From Lewinellaceae bacterium (lineage in GTDB: Bacteria; Bacteroidota; Bacteroidia; Chitinophagales; Saprospiraceae), in assembly GCA_016708875.1 (NCBI GenBank), contig JADJFA010000011.1, positions 62,001 to 126,000 on the forward strand: 64,000 bases of DNA, read 5' to 3'. Below are positions 18,312 to 27,735 of this stretch, one piece after another (position 1 is the first letter of the stretch; the number at the start of each line of letters is the position of its first letter). A program made the position numbers and the translations under genes. Below the pieces are notes generated by a model, which made no database searches, was not told the DNA's origin, and saw only the letters and a list, made by a program, of their open reading frames with translations.

Positions 18312-18878
18312 TCACTTCTTCACCCGCTCCATATAAGCGCCCGTAGTGGTATCAATTTTGATCTTGTCACCTTGTTCGCAGAACAGCGGCACCCGAACTT
18401 CGGCGCCGGTTTCCACAGTAGCAGGTTTAAGCGTGTTGGTGGCGGTGTCGCCTCGCAGGCCAGGCTCACAGTACGTGATCATAAGTTCCACAGTCTGAGG
18501 TAGTTCCACAGAAAGGATGGTTTCTTTTGCGGCGTGGTAAAGCACATCCACGATGTCGCCTTCCTTGAGGAATTTGCCATTGTCTACCATTTCTTCCGGG
18601 ATGGAAATCTGGTCGTAGGTTTCCTGGTTCATGAGTGCGTAGCCGCCATCCTCAGGGTAGAGGTATTGGAATTTGCGGCGCTCTACACGCACCTCGGTGA
18701 CGGTGGCGCCACTATTGTACGTGTGTTCAACAACCCGCCCGGAGGTGGTGCTTTTAAGTTTGACCCACACTTTACCGCTACCGCGCCCTACCTGAAACTT
18801 TTGAAAATCAATGATTTTAACAATGTCATTGTTGTGTTCGATGCAAAGGCCGTTGCGGATATCTGTCGTCGTTGCCAT
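18312..18878 (-). CDS. efp: Elongation factor P
   Basis: A 188-residue three-domain translation factor that relieves stalling at polyproline stretches. It starts MATTTDIRNGLCIEHNND. Domain II/III signatures include GDIVDVLYHAAKETILSVEL and GLRGDTATNTLKPATVETGAEV, ending KIKIDTTTGAYMERVKK. The domain I tip loop reads QVGRGSGKVWVK, so the residue aligned with E. coli Lys34 is Arg32, as in EF-P types that are rhamnosylated by EarP. No modification enzyme gene is in the window. Confidence 0.95.
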   Translation of the reverse strand: MATTTDIRNGLCIEHNNDIVKIIDFQKFQVGRGSGKVWVKLKSTTSGRVVEHTYNSGATVTEVRVERRKFQYLYPEDGGYALMNQETYDQISIPEEMVDNGKFLKEGDIVDVLYHAAKETILSVELPQTVELMITYCEPGLRGDTATNTLKPATVETGAEVRVPLFCEQGDKIKIDTTTGAYMERVKK

Positions 18879-18953
18879 TTTACTGGAATAATAAATGATG
18901 AATCACCCTCCTTCGCACTGATGGGCTATGGCGGGCAAACGGTTAAAAGTTCG

Positions 18954-18961
18954 CAAAGGTA
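18954..18961 (-). promoter_or_regulatory. Promoter -7 element of efp
   Basis: Minus-strand TACCTTTG followed by CG, 76 bases before the efp start. Confidence 0.5.
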
Positions 18962-19042
18962 GCGCGATTTCGGTTTTTAGAAAAAGTTCGGGGAAAAATC
19001 ATTCTGGCGCGTTTACTACAACGCCGCACGAATTCCAGCGAT

Positions 19043-19950
19043 TTAAAGTAATGCCGCTCCAAACACCCCTGCGCTGTCGCCCAATTTGGGGCGAAGGAAC
19101 ACCGTATCAATTCGGTGGTTGAACAAGTGCTTTTGAACTTCTGCCGGGCCATCGGTGTAAAGCAGGTCAATATTGCCCACACCGCCACCCAGCACCACAG
19201 CGTCGGGATCCACAATATTGATGACCACGGCCATGGCTTTCCCAAAATAATGTAAAAGCCGGTTTATTGTCTGCCTGGCCGCCTCGTCTTCATTTGATTT
19301 TGACCGGCTTACAATGTCACGCAGCGAAAGTTTCTGGCCTGTTATACTTGCATAATAGTGCTCCAGTGCTGGCCCTGAAATAATTTTTCCACACATCCTG
19401 AGTGCCCACAGTAACAGGGGCCTCCGCTGTCATCCAGAAAATTGTGCCTCCACTCGCCGGCAATGCCTTGACGACCAGTGATGACTTTGCCTCTAACCAC
19501 CAACCCGCCACCAACGCCGGTGCCCAGTATTACCCCAAACACTACTTCTGCATTCGGCATCACTTCTGGTACTGCGCCCATGAGTGCTTCTGCCACTGCA
19601 AAGCAGTTCGCATCGTTCGCCAAACGAACTGGAATGCCCAGCCTTGTCTCCAAATCTTTGTTGAATGGGTGTCCGTTCAACACCGTAGTGTTGGCATTTT
19701 TAATAACTCCGGTATTGGGGTCGAGGGTTCCCGGATGACCAATGCCAAGTTGTTGCGGTTTTAAGCCCGACTCCGCGCGGAGCATTTCCAGCATTTTAGC
19801 AACTTGCCCAATGATGTGTTGATATCCAAGGTTCGCCTCGGTGGGAATCCGAAAGCGACAAATGGGCTGTGGCTTAGCGCGGCTTTCGAGTACCACACCC
19901 TCTATTTTGGTGCCGCCTATATCGAGGCCGAAAAGGGGGAGATTTTGCAT
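19043..19950 (-). CDS. ROK-family sugar kinase, frameshifted
   Basis: Cytoplasmic kinase of the ROK (repressor, ORF, kinase) group, probably a glucokinase or N-acetylhexosamine kinase. ATP site FGLDIGGTKIEGVVLE; substrate loop with IGHPGTLD and NDANCFAVAEAL (catalytic Asp); phosphate motif GVILGTGVGGGLVV; zinc motif CYCGHSGCVEK. Near 19388 one A is missing (GGAAAAATTA), after which the conserved KIISGPALEHYY continues in another frame. With that base the length (about 302 residues) is normal. The stretch upstream of ATG 19950 is an AT-rich word repeat and is not included. Confidence 0.87.
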
Positions 19951-20032
19951 GAAATATTGAAATATTGGGATATTGGGATATTCCGTGCTCACACATTTAA
20001 CACATTGCCCACATCCATTAAATTGACCACAT

Positions 20033-21790
20033 TCATTTCAGAAACTTCCCTTCAAAAACACCTTCGTTGCCCCGGTCGTCTTTTGCCGTAATGCGCACCC
20101 GGTGCTCGCCTTTGCCAACGCGTTGGTCAAATTCATAGGTGAGGCGATTGCGTTTTTTATCAAACTCGAACAAGACCCATTGTCCATCAATGGTACCGCG
20201 ATACGTGAAATTGTTGGCAGTACCAGTGACAGCAAAATTGTCAAGTACGCGAAAAGCCATCGTGGTCTTCTTGCGCATATCAGCAGCAAAAACAAGGGGG
20301 GTAATGCGTGGCGGAATGGTATCGGCCATGATGCAGTAATCGCCAAAAGAGCGGGTGCGGGTGCTTAAAAATTCGCCCTGCCAAGTACCACCACAATTGT
20401 CGGGCCGACCATCATTGCAATTGGCAATGACGGCTTTTGACCTAAGTGCTGCGGGTAAATGCGTAGGCATTATTTTTAAATCGAATGATTTGTGCACGGG
20501 TGTCCAATCATCATGCAGGTGGTGCATGGGTGAGAAAATATCACTGCTGCTGTCATGACTCACCATATATTGCAACTGAACCGTTTCGTAAAATGTACCC
20601 TTTGGAAATGCTGTGGAAAACCCATCAAGGTCAACATGGCTTTCTGCATCAAATGGCAATTCAAACTGATAGGGGGTGCTCAAAAAGGTTTCCATGGCTG
20701 ATTCATCACGCAAGGCCCAGAAATTGAGTTTGCGGGTATTTCCAGCGGCATCGCTGATTTTCAAGGTGATTTTAGTCGGCTTGTTTGCGTCGAGTGAAAT
20801 GGCCCCCATTGTTTCGGTTCGGGTGTAATTGCCCAAAAAATCACCCGGCAAGGTAAAGCAGCGGTGAAACCATGCGCCATAGCGCTGCCGAACGGGGTAA
20901 TCAATATGAGCATTGAGATACCTCGAATCGTCAAAATCAAATTCGTCCGCCGTCCACTGGAACGCAAGTTGATCGTTGGTAAAAAGCGCGACGGAATAAA
21001 CCCCATTGTCGTTGCGCCGTGTGTTGCTGCGGTCATAGGTTTTCACCCCAAAACCGATGCGCGAGCCTCCGATTCGCACAGTGTCGCCCTCCAACCCAAT
21101 GTTTCCTTTTTTATCTTTTTTTAGTGAAAATGCCTTGCTGCCCAGTACCTCCCGGCGATCGTTCAGGAAATAAACTTTCATATCGCGGATATCTGGAGCG
21201 ATATTATCCAAAACGGGTATTCCACAGAGCAATGGGTTCACGGCTTTGCCTGCGGGGCTACGAATTTCAAAATGAAGGTGTGGCCCGCCAGAGGATCCCG
21301 TATTGCCCAGATAACCAATCTGCTGTCCCTTGCGGACTTTGAACAGTCCATCGGGCGGTTTCAGCTCGACCTCAAAACGTTCGTGTTCGTACTGGCTGTT
21401 TTTTACAAACTCCTGAATGTCAGAAGCAAAGCGATCAAGGTGGGCATATAATGTTGTGTACCCATTTGGATGCTTTATATAGAGTACATTACCGTAGCCG
21501 CTCGCTTGCACTTTGATGGTTTCAACATAACCATCTGCTGCAGCGAAAACAGCGTTTCCTGTTACCCCATCAATGTCAAGTCCTGCATGAAAGTGGTTGG
21601 GGCGAAGTTCGCCACAAGTGCCCGTGAGGTGTATTCCACCTGCCACGGGCTGCCCAAAATAATTGGTCGGGTGGTTTTCTTTTTTAATTATTGGCAACGC
21701 GGCAGCAGCCATCTCAGGCTTATCGAAAGCCCACATGGCGAAAACTGCAATGGCTGCACCGAGCATCAATGGGAAAATGACTTTTTGCAC
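20033..21790 (-). CDS. M23-family metallopeptidase with large C-terminal extension
   Basis: A 585-residue exported protein. The N-terminal hydrophobic anchor/signal (residues 1-22) is followed by a LytM/M23 domain with the zinc ligands HAGLDID and HLHFEIRSPAG (about 65-190), probably cleaving peptidoglycan cross-bridges. The rest is beta-rich with repeated domain-like segments (ISDAAGNTRKL, AKDDRGNEG) and resembles the C-terminal extension of Bacteroidota M23 peptidases. The last residues overlap the spacer to the ROK gene by none: 83 bases separate them. Confidence 0.87.
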   Translation of the reverse strand: MQKVIFPLMLGAAIAVFAMWAFDKPEMAAAALPIIKKENHPTNYFGQPVAGGIHLTGTCGELRPNHFHAGLDIDGVTGNAVFAAADGYVETIKVQASGYGNVLYIKHPNGYTTLYAHLDRFASDIQEFVKNSQYEHERFEVELKPPDGLFKVRKGQQIGYLGNTGSSGGPHLHFEIRSPAGKAVNPLLCGIPVLDNIAPDIRDMKVYFLNDRREVLGSKAFSLKKDKKGNIGLEGDTVRIGGSRIGFGVKTYDRSNTRRNDNGVYSVALFTNDQLAFQWTADEFDFDDSRYLNAHIDYPVRQRYGAWFHRCFTLPGDFLGNYTRTETMGAISLDANKPTKITLKISDAAGNTRKLNFWALRDESAMETFLSTPYQFELPFDAESHVDLDGFSTAFPKGTFYETVQLQYMVSHDSSSDIFSPMHHLHDDWTPVHKSFDLKIMPTHLPAALRSKAVIANCNDGRPDNCGGTWQGEFLSTRTRSFGDYCIMADTIPPRITPLVFAADMRKKTTMAFRVLDNFAVTGTANNFTYRGTIDGQWVLFEFDKKRNRLTYEFDQRVGKGEHRVRITAKDDRGNEGVFEGKFLK

Positions 21791-21819
21791 ACGTAGCTTC
21801 TTTTGAACCGCAAGTTAAG

Positions 21820-21933
21820 TATGAAGTGATGAAGTGATGGAGCGATGAAGTGATTTATTCCCAGCAAATGCTAGTTAAAATCACTTTATCGCTCTATCAC
21901 TTCATCACTCTATCACTTCATCACTTTATAACT
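21820..21933. repeat. Inverted repeat of GAAGTGAT/GAGCGAT words
   Basis: Left part GATGAAGTGATGGAGCGATG, right part TATCGCTCTATCACTTCATC and further iterations up to the terC stop. It is the third copy of the word family seen at 2161-2192 and 6232-6314. Here it lies between co-directional terC and the M23 gene. Confidence 0.8.
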
Positions 21934-22691
21934 TGTTTAGGCCAACCAAAAAACCTGGAGGTCAAAATTGGGACAAAGAAGAACCCCGCCGTGATAAAAC
22001 TGACAACCAAGTCTGCTACTTCACTTTCCATAGTATCAGCCCAAGGCTGCCCTTTGAAGAAGTGGGAGACAAAGGAAAAAGTGAGTTTAAATCCGAGAAT
22101 ACCGATAACGACGAAGGCACTGGTTTCCAAAAACGGGTAACGCTCCAGCAGTTTCACAAACCATTGCGCCACAAAACGCATGGCCAGAATGCCGATGAAT
22201 ACGCCGATACAAATAAGGTACAGGTTGTCGGTAAATGCCACTGCCGCAAAAACGTTATCAAGTGAGAATGCCAGGTCCACCGCCTCCACGGCGATGACGG
22301 TAGCCCAGAAAGAGCCGAAAAGACCAACGGTAAGTTTGTAGTACCATGTCTCTTCTTTTCTCAGAAGATCGTCGTCGGTTTGAGGAGTAGCTTTTCTGCG
22401 GAAATAATCTACCGCGAGGTAAATGAGGTAAAGTCCACCCAAGGGTTTTAGCCACCAAATTTTGATGAGCCAGGCGGCGAAAATGAGGCAAAGTCCTCTG
22501 AAAAAATACGCGCCGAGAATACCGTACCGGAGGGCACGTTTTCGTTGATCAGGGGGCAGGTCTAGCACCATAGTGGCTATGACCGCTGCATTGTCCACCG
22601 AAAGCAAACTTTCGATGAGTATCAAATTGAATATGATAATGAGCGAGTTCTCCCAGTCGCTTCCTAAAATATGCTGCAATATTTCCGTCAT
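21921..22691 (-). CDS. TerC-family integral membrane protein
   Basis: A 256-residue protein with about seven transmembrane helices. The TerC signatures are ESLLSVDNAAVIATMV near the N-terminus and EAVDLAFSLDNVFAAVA in the middle, each carrying conserved acidic residues in a membrane helix. TerC proteins are linked to metal (manganese) export and co-translational metalation of exported proteins. The last codons run into the word repeat downstream. Confidence 0.85.
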   Translation of the reverse strand: MTEILQHILGSDWENSLIIIFNLILIESLLSVDNAAVIATMVLDLPPDQRKRALRYGILGAYFFRGLCLIFAAWLIKIWWLKPLGGLYLIYLAVDYFRRKATPQTDDDLLRKEETWYYKLTVGLFGSFWATVIAVEAVDLAFSLDNVFAAVAFTDNLYLICIGVFIGILAMRFVAQWFVKLLERYPFLETSAFVVIGILGFKLTFSFVSHFFKGQPWADTMESEVADLVVSFITAGFFFVPILTSRFFGWPKQVIK

Positions 22692-22882
22692 TGGATTATT
22701 CTATCGTTGGAAAAGGGCACTAAAAACGCGGCTGGGCGCGTATGGTTGAGCGTATTGGATTCGAAAAGATAAGCGATAGCAATAAGCTTACCAATCAAGG
22801 ATTTTGAGCGACAAAAGTGCCTTGTTTCGCAAGCGGGCGCAAAGGTCGGAGAACTGGCTGTATTTCACGCAGCCCGACCAAA

Positions 22883-23371
22883 TTACTTACCTGCATCTTC
22901 CAACAGTGCGTCGGAATCCCGAACCAGGCTTTCAAGTTCGCGGAAGAGTTCTTCCTTGCGCCGGAGTTGGTCGGCCGCTTTGGCTATGGCATTTGAGTCT
23001 TTTTTCTTTTTTGATGGTGCTGCTGCGGCTTGTTGGTCACCCGCTTCTATTTCGTTTAGTTCTTGTTCAAGTTCTACTTTTCGGTCTTCCAGCTCGCCGA
23101 GACGCTTGATCACCTTTTCGTCCACGTGCCGGGCCTGGGTACGGATGGCCTTGTACACGCCACCGAGTTTCTCGAGTGCGGCGTCGTATTTGCCAGCGTC
23201 GAATTTGTCTTTTTCGGAGCTCACCACCTTTCCCACCGACGATACTACGCCCCTTATTTGGGTAAATACCTTACGGGAATTTTCCTGTTCCTCGTCGGTG
23301 CCGAAGAAATAATTGTACACCAAAATGCCTGCGATAAGCAGCGCGGCGATTTTTAACAGGGAACGTATCAT
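22883..23371 (-). CDS. Membrane-anchored coiled-coil protein, unknown
   Basis: A 162-residue protein: N-terminal transmembrane anchor (MIRSLLKIAALLIAGILVYN), then helical coiled-coil segments rich in Lys/Glu with a Lys-rich linker KKKK near 125. ATG 23371 is chosen because the frame upstream of it consists of GATTCGATT repeat words. It has its own promoter word at 23432-23439. Function unknown. Confidence 0.65.
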   Translation of the reverse strand: MIRSLLKIAALLIAGILVYNYFFGTDEEQENSRKVFTQIRGVVSSVGKVVSSEKDKFDAGKYDAALEKLGGVYKAIRTQARHVDEKVIKRLGELEDRKVELEQELNEIEAGDQQAAAAPSKKKKDSNAIAKAADQLRRKEELFRELESLVRDSDALLEDAGK

Positions 23372-23431
23372 ATTAGTCGAATGATTCGATTTTTGACGAT
23401 TAAGCCGATTGATTCGATTGAAAACGGCGGA

Positions 23432-23439
23432 CAAAAGTA
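23432..23439 (-). promoter_or_regulatory. Promoter -7 element (TACTTTTG)
   Basis: Matches TAnnTTTG on the minus strand, 61 bases before the start at 23371. GATTCGATT word repeats lie in the leader. Confidence 0.45.
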
Positions 23440-23476
23440 AGCGGTTTCGACTTTAGGGGATAAAATTTAAAAGAAG

Positions 23477-23513
23477 AAAAAGCCTTCCGAGCATGATTCT
23501 CGGAAGGCTTTTT
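23477..23513. terminator. Bidirectional terminator after the foldase gene
   Basis: Perfect 15-bp arms AAAAAGCCTTCCGAG / CTCGGAAGGCTTTTT, seven-base loop, 45 bases past the foldase stop. Confidence 0.88.
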
Positions 23514-23558
23514 CAACAAATATTTACCTGTTACTTATCACCTCTTAATTGCAACTTT

Positions 23559-25664
23559 TTACCAGAATCTGAACCGGTTGTCCTCTACTTCGTATTGCCG
23601 CACCAGCGATTTCATCAAGCCCATGCGCATGGCGCCGATTGCTTGTGAAGACAATTGGCGACGGAACATTGTCATGTCAGGAGGTAGTGCTGGTTGCGAT
23701 TTGTCGGAAAGAGCTTGTACAAGATGCACTGCACTATTTCCTACAATTGGTGTGCTCACTTTGCCTGTTTCCAAGGCAAAAGCCGTTCCAATAACGCGCG
23801 GCTCGCCGTTTGTTTGGAAGAAATTGGCGCCTCGCAAAGTATCTACTCTCCCATTCCATTGGGCTGCGAAAGCAGACAGATCAAGTGCGCCTACGGCTTT
23901 CAGTGCGATGACTTCTGCCTTTTTCAAATTCTTTACACGGAGCGTGGCATCATCCAGGCTTTTAAGCGTTGTGACCGTAGCCTTGCCTGCGGGAACGATG
24001 CTTTTAATGGCTGCAACCACATATTTGCTATCGAAGTAGCCACCTTTGGTGTCGCCAATTGCAAAAATCTCTTTGCTGACGCTGCCAGTCTTGGTATTTT
24101 CCTCAAAAGCCCAGCGAATGATATCGCGCGCATCTTCACCTGAACCCAATACAGCGCCAAGGTTGAAGTCGTTTACCTTTACCGCAGTAGTATTTTGCAG
24201 TTGTAGGTTCTGTTTGCCAGCCAAATCACCGAGTTCGGTGATACTCTTGGATTGTTGGACAAGTACCACCGCTTTATCTTTAACTGACTGCTGGGTAGTT
24301 TTGCTAGGCTCTATCCGGCGACTTAGTACTGCAACTTTCGCCGCCGGTTCATTTTTGATGAATTTCTTGCCCGTGATCTCGATAATGTGCCAGCCAAACT
24401 GGGTGGCCACTTTGTATATCTTGCCTTGTTCGCCCGTCACGAAGAGCACATTATTGAACTCAGGCACCGTTGCTCCATTAGCAAGCCAACCCAGGTCTCC
24501 ACCTTTTTGGCCGGAGCCAGTGTCAGTGCTCAATTTCATGGCTAGCGAGTCAAAACGCGCCTTGCCTGATTTAATAAGCGCAATCAAGCTATCCGCGCGG
24601 GCTTCGTTTTCAGGATTAGCCTCCCGAAGAAGGATGTGACGAGCCCGCACAGAGTCTGGAAGCACCCTTCGGTCAAGGATTTTGATTACCCTCCACTCCC
24701 CTTCGTCAAGAATCGGGCCCACGATAGCGCCTATTGGGCGACTCATTACAGAGTCGCCGTAAGCGGCTGGGAACTTATCTTTGGTAGCAAACACATCCAT
24801 ATACGCGCCACCGTTGGCAAGTACGTGCGTAGAGTCGTTTTTAGCATTGCGAAACCCTTCAATGAGTTTGACCGCAGCAGTATAGGTGTTAGCAGAGTCT
24901 ACACTGGAAGGCACCACGTCGAACGCTACAAAAGAAATGACGCGGCTTTCCGCATCCTGGTCGTAGAGACGAGGATTTAATTCCAAAAAAGCCTTGTAGT
25001 CGCTATCGGTCACGGGTGCTTCTTCATCTTTCACTTTGTCAAAAGGTACGCGGACGATTAGGATTTCGCGGCGCTCGTTGTTCTCTCTGAACGCCATTTC
25101 AGCTTGCCATTTAGGCGTGTACAAGCCTTTGCTTATGGCGGTGACGAGTTTTTCCTGAAGCCGTGTTTTGACGATCTCCTTCTCCTGAACAAACCAGTAG
25201 GCACCGGCCCTTGGCTCTGTGAATTGATTTTGCTCAATGGCGTTTTTGATGCTCGCCAACTGAGCACGATCCACCTGGCCTGCATCGTTTTTGAAACGCT
25301 CCGTAATGATGGGGCTTAAATTGCTGCCAAATTGCAGTTCCAACAATTCTTCTTTTCCAACACCCATGCCGAGTGGTTCGACCGCTTGTTCAACAATGGC
25401 CTTTTCCGTGAAGTAGGTCCATGCTTGTTCGCGTATTTGATAGGCATTGTCCCGCTGTTGTTCAGAATATACGAGTTTTTCGTACGTATCAAATTCACTG
25501 CGCTTGATTTCTTTGTCGCCCACTTTTCCGAGCGTGTTCACGTCGGAGGCAGAATAGCGTTGGCTGTTAGACATCACGTCCATCAAAATAAAGCCCGCCA
25601 AGGCCAAAGCCATTAATAGGATGAGAATCCACCCACGTTTTCGAATAGTTCCGATTAAAGCCAT
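23559..25664 (-). CDS. SurA/PpiD-like periplasmic peptidyl-prolyl isomerase
   Basis: A 701-residue membrane-anchored foldase: short cytoplasmic start, one transmembrane helix (about 12-30), a SurA_N-like helical chaperone part, and a parvulin rotamase domain (about 340-440) with RARHILLRE, SGQKGGDLGWLANG and FGWHIIEITGKK. A second, degenerate rotamase-like part may lie near 560-680. It folds outer-membrane and periplasmic proteins. Length and architecture match Bacteroidota PpiD-like proteins. Confidence 0.9.
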   Translation of the reverse strand: MALIGTIRKRGWILILLMALALAGFILMDVMSNSQRYSASDVNTLGKVGDKEIKRSEFDTYEKLVYSEQQRDNAYQIREQAWTYFTEKAIVEQAVEPLGMGVGKEELLELQFGSNLSPIITERFKNDAGQVDRAQLASIKNAIEQNQFTEPRAGAYWFVQEKEIVKTRLQEKLVTAISKGLYTPKWQAEMAFRENNERREILIVRVPFDKVKDEEAPVTDSDYKAFLELNPRLYDQDAESRVISFVAFDVVPSSVDSANTYTAAVKLIEGFRNAKNDSTHVLANGGAYMDVFATKDKFPAAYGDSVMSRPIGAIVGPILDEGEWRVIKILDRRVLPDSVRARHILLREANPENEARADSLIALIKSGKARFDSLAMKLSTDTGSGQKGGDLGWLANGATVPEFNNVLFVTGEQGKIYKVATQFGWHIIEITGKKFIKNEPAAKVAVLSRRIEPSKTTQQSVKDKAVVLVQQSKSITELGDLAGKQNLQLQNTTAVKVNDFNLGAVLGSGEDARDIIRWAFEENTKTGSVSKEIFAIGDTKGGYFDSKYVVAAIKSIVPAGKATVTTLKSLDDATLRVKNLKKAEVIALKAVGALDLSAFAAQWNGRVDTLRGANFFQTNGEPRVIGTAFALETGKVSTPIVGNSAVHLVQALSDKSQPALPPDMTMFRRQLSSQAIGAMRMGLMKSLVRQYEVEDNRFRFW

Positions 25665-25730
25665 GTTACTTTAATTGTTTGAAAATCAGAAATTTATGTA
25701 AAATTAGCGTTGGTTTTTCAAAAGTGGTCG

Positions 25731-25738
25731 CAAAGGTA
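25731..25738 (-). promoter_or_regulatory. Promoter -7 element of the foldase gene
   Basis: Minus-strand TACCTTTG followed by CG, 67 bases before the start at 25664. Confidence 0.5.
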
Positions 25739-25799
25739 AAAAGTTCGGGCGCGAAAAAGGAAAAATTGTTTACCTGTTTTAAAAGCAGCTTCCACGCTG

Positions 25800-25836
25800 A
25801 AAAAACCCGATACCCACAATGAGCGGGCACCGGGTT
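25800..25836 (-). terminator. Terminator after the small ORF at 25866-25970
   Basis: On the minus strand AACCCG-GTGCCC pairs with GGGTAT-CGGGTT and is followed by T residues. Confidence 0.7.
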
Positions 25837-25865
25837 GAATGTTAAGCGCTGCGGTGAGCGGGAGT

Positions 25866-25970
25866 TTAATAGCGGCGGCGCACTGAGCTACGCCTTTCGA
25901 GCAGCTCGATGAACATCATTACGCCGCTTCCGAGACTAAAAAGCCCCAGGGTGACACCAATAATAAGCAT
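25866..25970 (-). CDS. Possible 34-residue membrane protein
   Basis: ATG-initiated frame beginning MLIIGVTLGLFSLGSGVMMF and ending with an Arg-rich tail (RRSSVRRRY). One transmembrane helix with a basic end. A terminator follows 30 bases downstream, so it may be an independent transcript. No homologue recognised. Confidence 0.45.
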   Translation of the reverse strand: MLIIGVTLGLFSLGSGVMMFIELLERRSSVRRRY

Positions 25971-26234
25971 GATTAAAATAGATTAAAGGATGGAGAGTGA
26001 GGTGTGTAAACAGGCAAAAAGCCTGATTGACAACAGATTAGCCAAGAATGATGCCAAAATGATAGCGCTTCGATTTACGGCTCCCTCCATCGCCAGGGCT
26101 TCGGCGGGTAAAACTGCTGCTGCCACTTGAACCTTTCCTCGTTTTAAACCCGCTTTCCAAGTGTTAAAATTGGTCGTTGGGCATTTCGCTTGCAACGTTT
26201 GCGAAAAAGCCCCGTCTCTTGCGCAGTGCCGTAG

Positions 26235-26338
26235 GGCGAAATTCATTTCGTCCTACACACAGCGAAATGAATTTCGTCCTACACACAGCGAAATGAATTT
26301 CGCGCTACACATAGCGAAATAAATTTCGCTCTACATGA
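26235..26338. repeat. 26-bp tandem repeat, four units
   Basis: Contiguous units of AGCGAAATGAATTTCGTCCT plus ACACAC, starting at 26235, 26261, 26287 and 26313. The first and last are diverged. Each unit contains the small palindrome CGAAATnnATTTCG. There are no spacers, so it is not a CRISPR array. Confidence 0.85.
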
Positions 26339-26361
26339 GACAGAAAGTTTGATTTGGTTAT

Positions 26362-26393
26362 AAGGCCTCGGCAAAAGTGTCGGGGCCTTTTTT
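26362..26393 (+). terminator. Terminator-like hairpin
   Basis: AAGGCCTCG / CGGGGCCTT with a run of six T residues. No plus-strand gene precedes it closely. Confidence 0.5.
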
Positions 26394-26397
26394 GCGG

Positions 26398-26440
26398 AAG
26401 GATAGTGTGGCACACCTCCGAGGTGTGCCACACTATCCTT
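26398..26440. repeat. Perfect palindrome with 20-bp arms
   Basis: AAGGATAGTGTGGCACACCT, CCG, then the exact reverse complement. The core word AGTGTGGCACACCT recurs at 42262-42275 and, inverted, at 42309-42322. Confidence 0.85.
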
Positions 26441-26725
26441 CCTGCGCTCCGGCACTGCTTGCGCAGGTCGGAGTTTTTTTGACTGGTTCAATGGGGCTGG
26501 TTTTAAGGGGCTTTCAGTGGAAAAATGGGGCCTGGTTTCAAAAGGGCGTCAATAGGGTCTGAGGTGGTAAAAGAGGTTTTTTGGGGCCTGGCCTTGGGGT
26601 ATAAAAGCCGTCAATAATAGGGGGTCATACAGGACGAGTCGTTCATTGGTACAAAGGTGCGGCACTGGGGCGGGGTTGGCCAATTACATAAAAATGGATT
26701 CGTACCAGAAACGCAGCTGCCTGCC

Positions 26726-27735
26726 TCAGAAAATAAAAGAGCCGTTTTTCGGCAGCGGAAATCCGCTCAATTTATATTGGCTAGGTGTTAGACTAGTTGC
26801 CGAGAGGAAAAAATTGAAATGGTATTGTAAGGCTTCCTGAACAAAAGAGCCTTTTTTCTTTACCTGAGACTCAAAACCTTGAGCATTATGCCCTCCACGA
26901 GTCTCAATTATACCAGTGAACTGATATACAGGCAAGTAGACTCTTTGGAAGTCGGCAGGAGAAGCGGCATGGTAGCCAAGCTTGATGGTATTAATCCTTA
27001 TTTTGGAATTGTTTGGATCCAAATGGGCAAAGCGATGATCGCGGGCCAAATGCTTTTTATTATCTCAGGAGGAAGGATTGCTATATCGCCAATCGGCTTG
27101 GATACCGGGCGGCGCCAAAAATAAACCACCTGACTGATCTCATTTCCTGCGAACGATAACATAATTTTCGCACCAGAACCAAGCACATCAGTTTCGTTTA
27201 TCCGAAATCCAAAACAGGGTTTTATCTCTGTATGGTATTCTTTCTCTGCGTAATTACTCTGATACTTGGTGTCTGCTGATATTTGGGCAGTTGAAACACC
27301 TGTATATGCCATACCTTCAAAAAAAGAGCATTGATCCCCCAGGCCATACTTAGCAAGCCACTCGTGAGCATTTGATTTTGCAGTATCATGGTCTAAAATT
27401 TTGCTAGCAAACTGTGGGTCTGTTGGCGTGGCAATCCTTCTATCGTAATAAAGGAAGCTGTCGCTTGCCTTATAGATTTGTACCACACGGTTTCCCTCCT
27501 TGTCCTGCAAAACCAATCTATCCCCTGCATCGTCCAGGCTGCCTTCGAAACCAAAAACATCTTTAAGAAACTTAACCCTCATTTCCCAATTTATCCTGGG
27601 ATCTTCATTTTTTAAACTGGGGTGGTCAACGCCGTAAACCGGCAACGCTTTTGGGAATGCACCCAAGTGCGCGGGCATTTCAATTTGTGAAGACTTAATT
27701 TTTTTTAACATAGTCAAATCAAAAGGGTTAACCAC
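26726..27735 (-). CDS. Unknown protein paired with the caspase-like gene, frameshifted
   Basis: About 336 residues, soluble, no signal peptide, beginning MVNPFDLTMLKKIKSSQ. One base is missing near 27050 (minus-strand ATAATAAAAAGCAT). Adding an A joins ILPPEIIKK to HLARDHRFAHLDPNNSK and extends the protein to 26726. The C-terminal part is mixed alpha/beta (GIIETRGGHNAQGFESQVKK). The first 8 bases overlap the end of the upstream caspase-like gene, so translation is probably coupled. No family recognised. By eye the gene is more AT-rich than its neighbours. Confidence 0.6.

Larger units (their letters stand above)
25971..26725. other. 755-bp region of repeats without a convincing gene
   Basis: Holds the four-unit 26-bp tandem repeat (26235-26338), a terminator (26362-26393) and a 43-bp perfect palindrome (26398-26440). 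Several open frames cross these repeats but show no coding features. From 26441 to 26725 I see nothing definite except direct repetition of GGGGCCTGG-like words. Confidence 0.6.

Noticed and set aside
25983..26246. 87-codon minus-strand frame
   Set aside because: Its first codons are tandem-repeat sequence and the rest shows no domain, signal peptide or conserved pattern.
26235..26338. CRISPR-like array
   Set aside because: The 26-bp units are contiguous without spacers, and no cas gene is present.
26377..26562. Plus-strand frame across the 43-bp palindrome
   Set aside because: Most of its codons are palindrome sequence; similar text appears on the opposite strand, as expected of a non-coding repeat.
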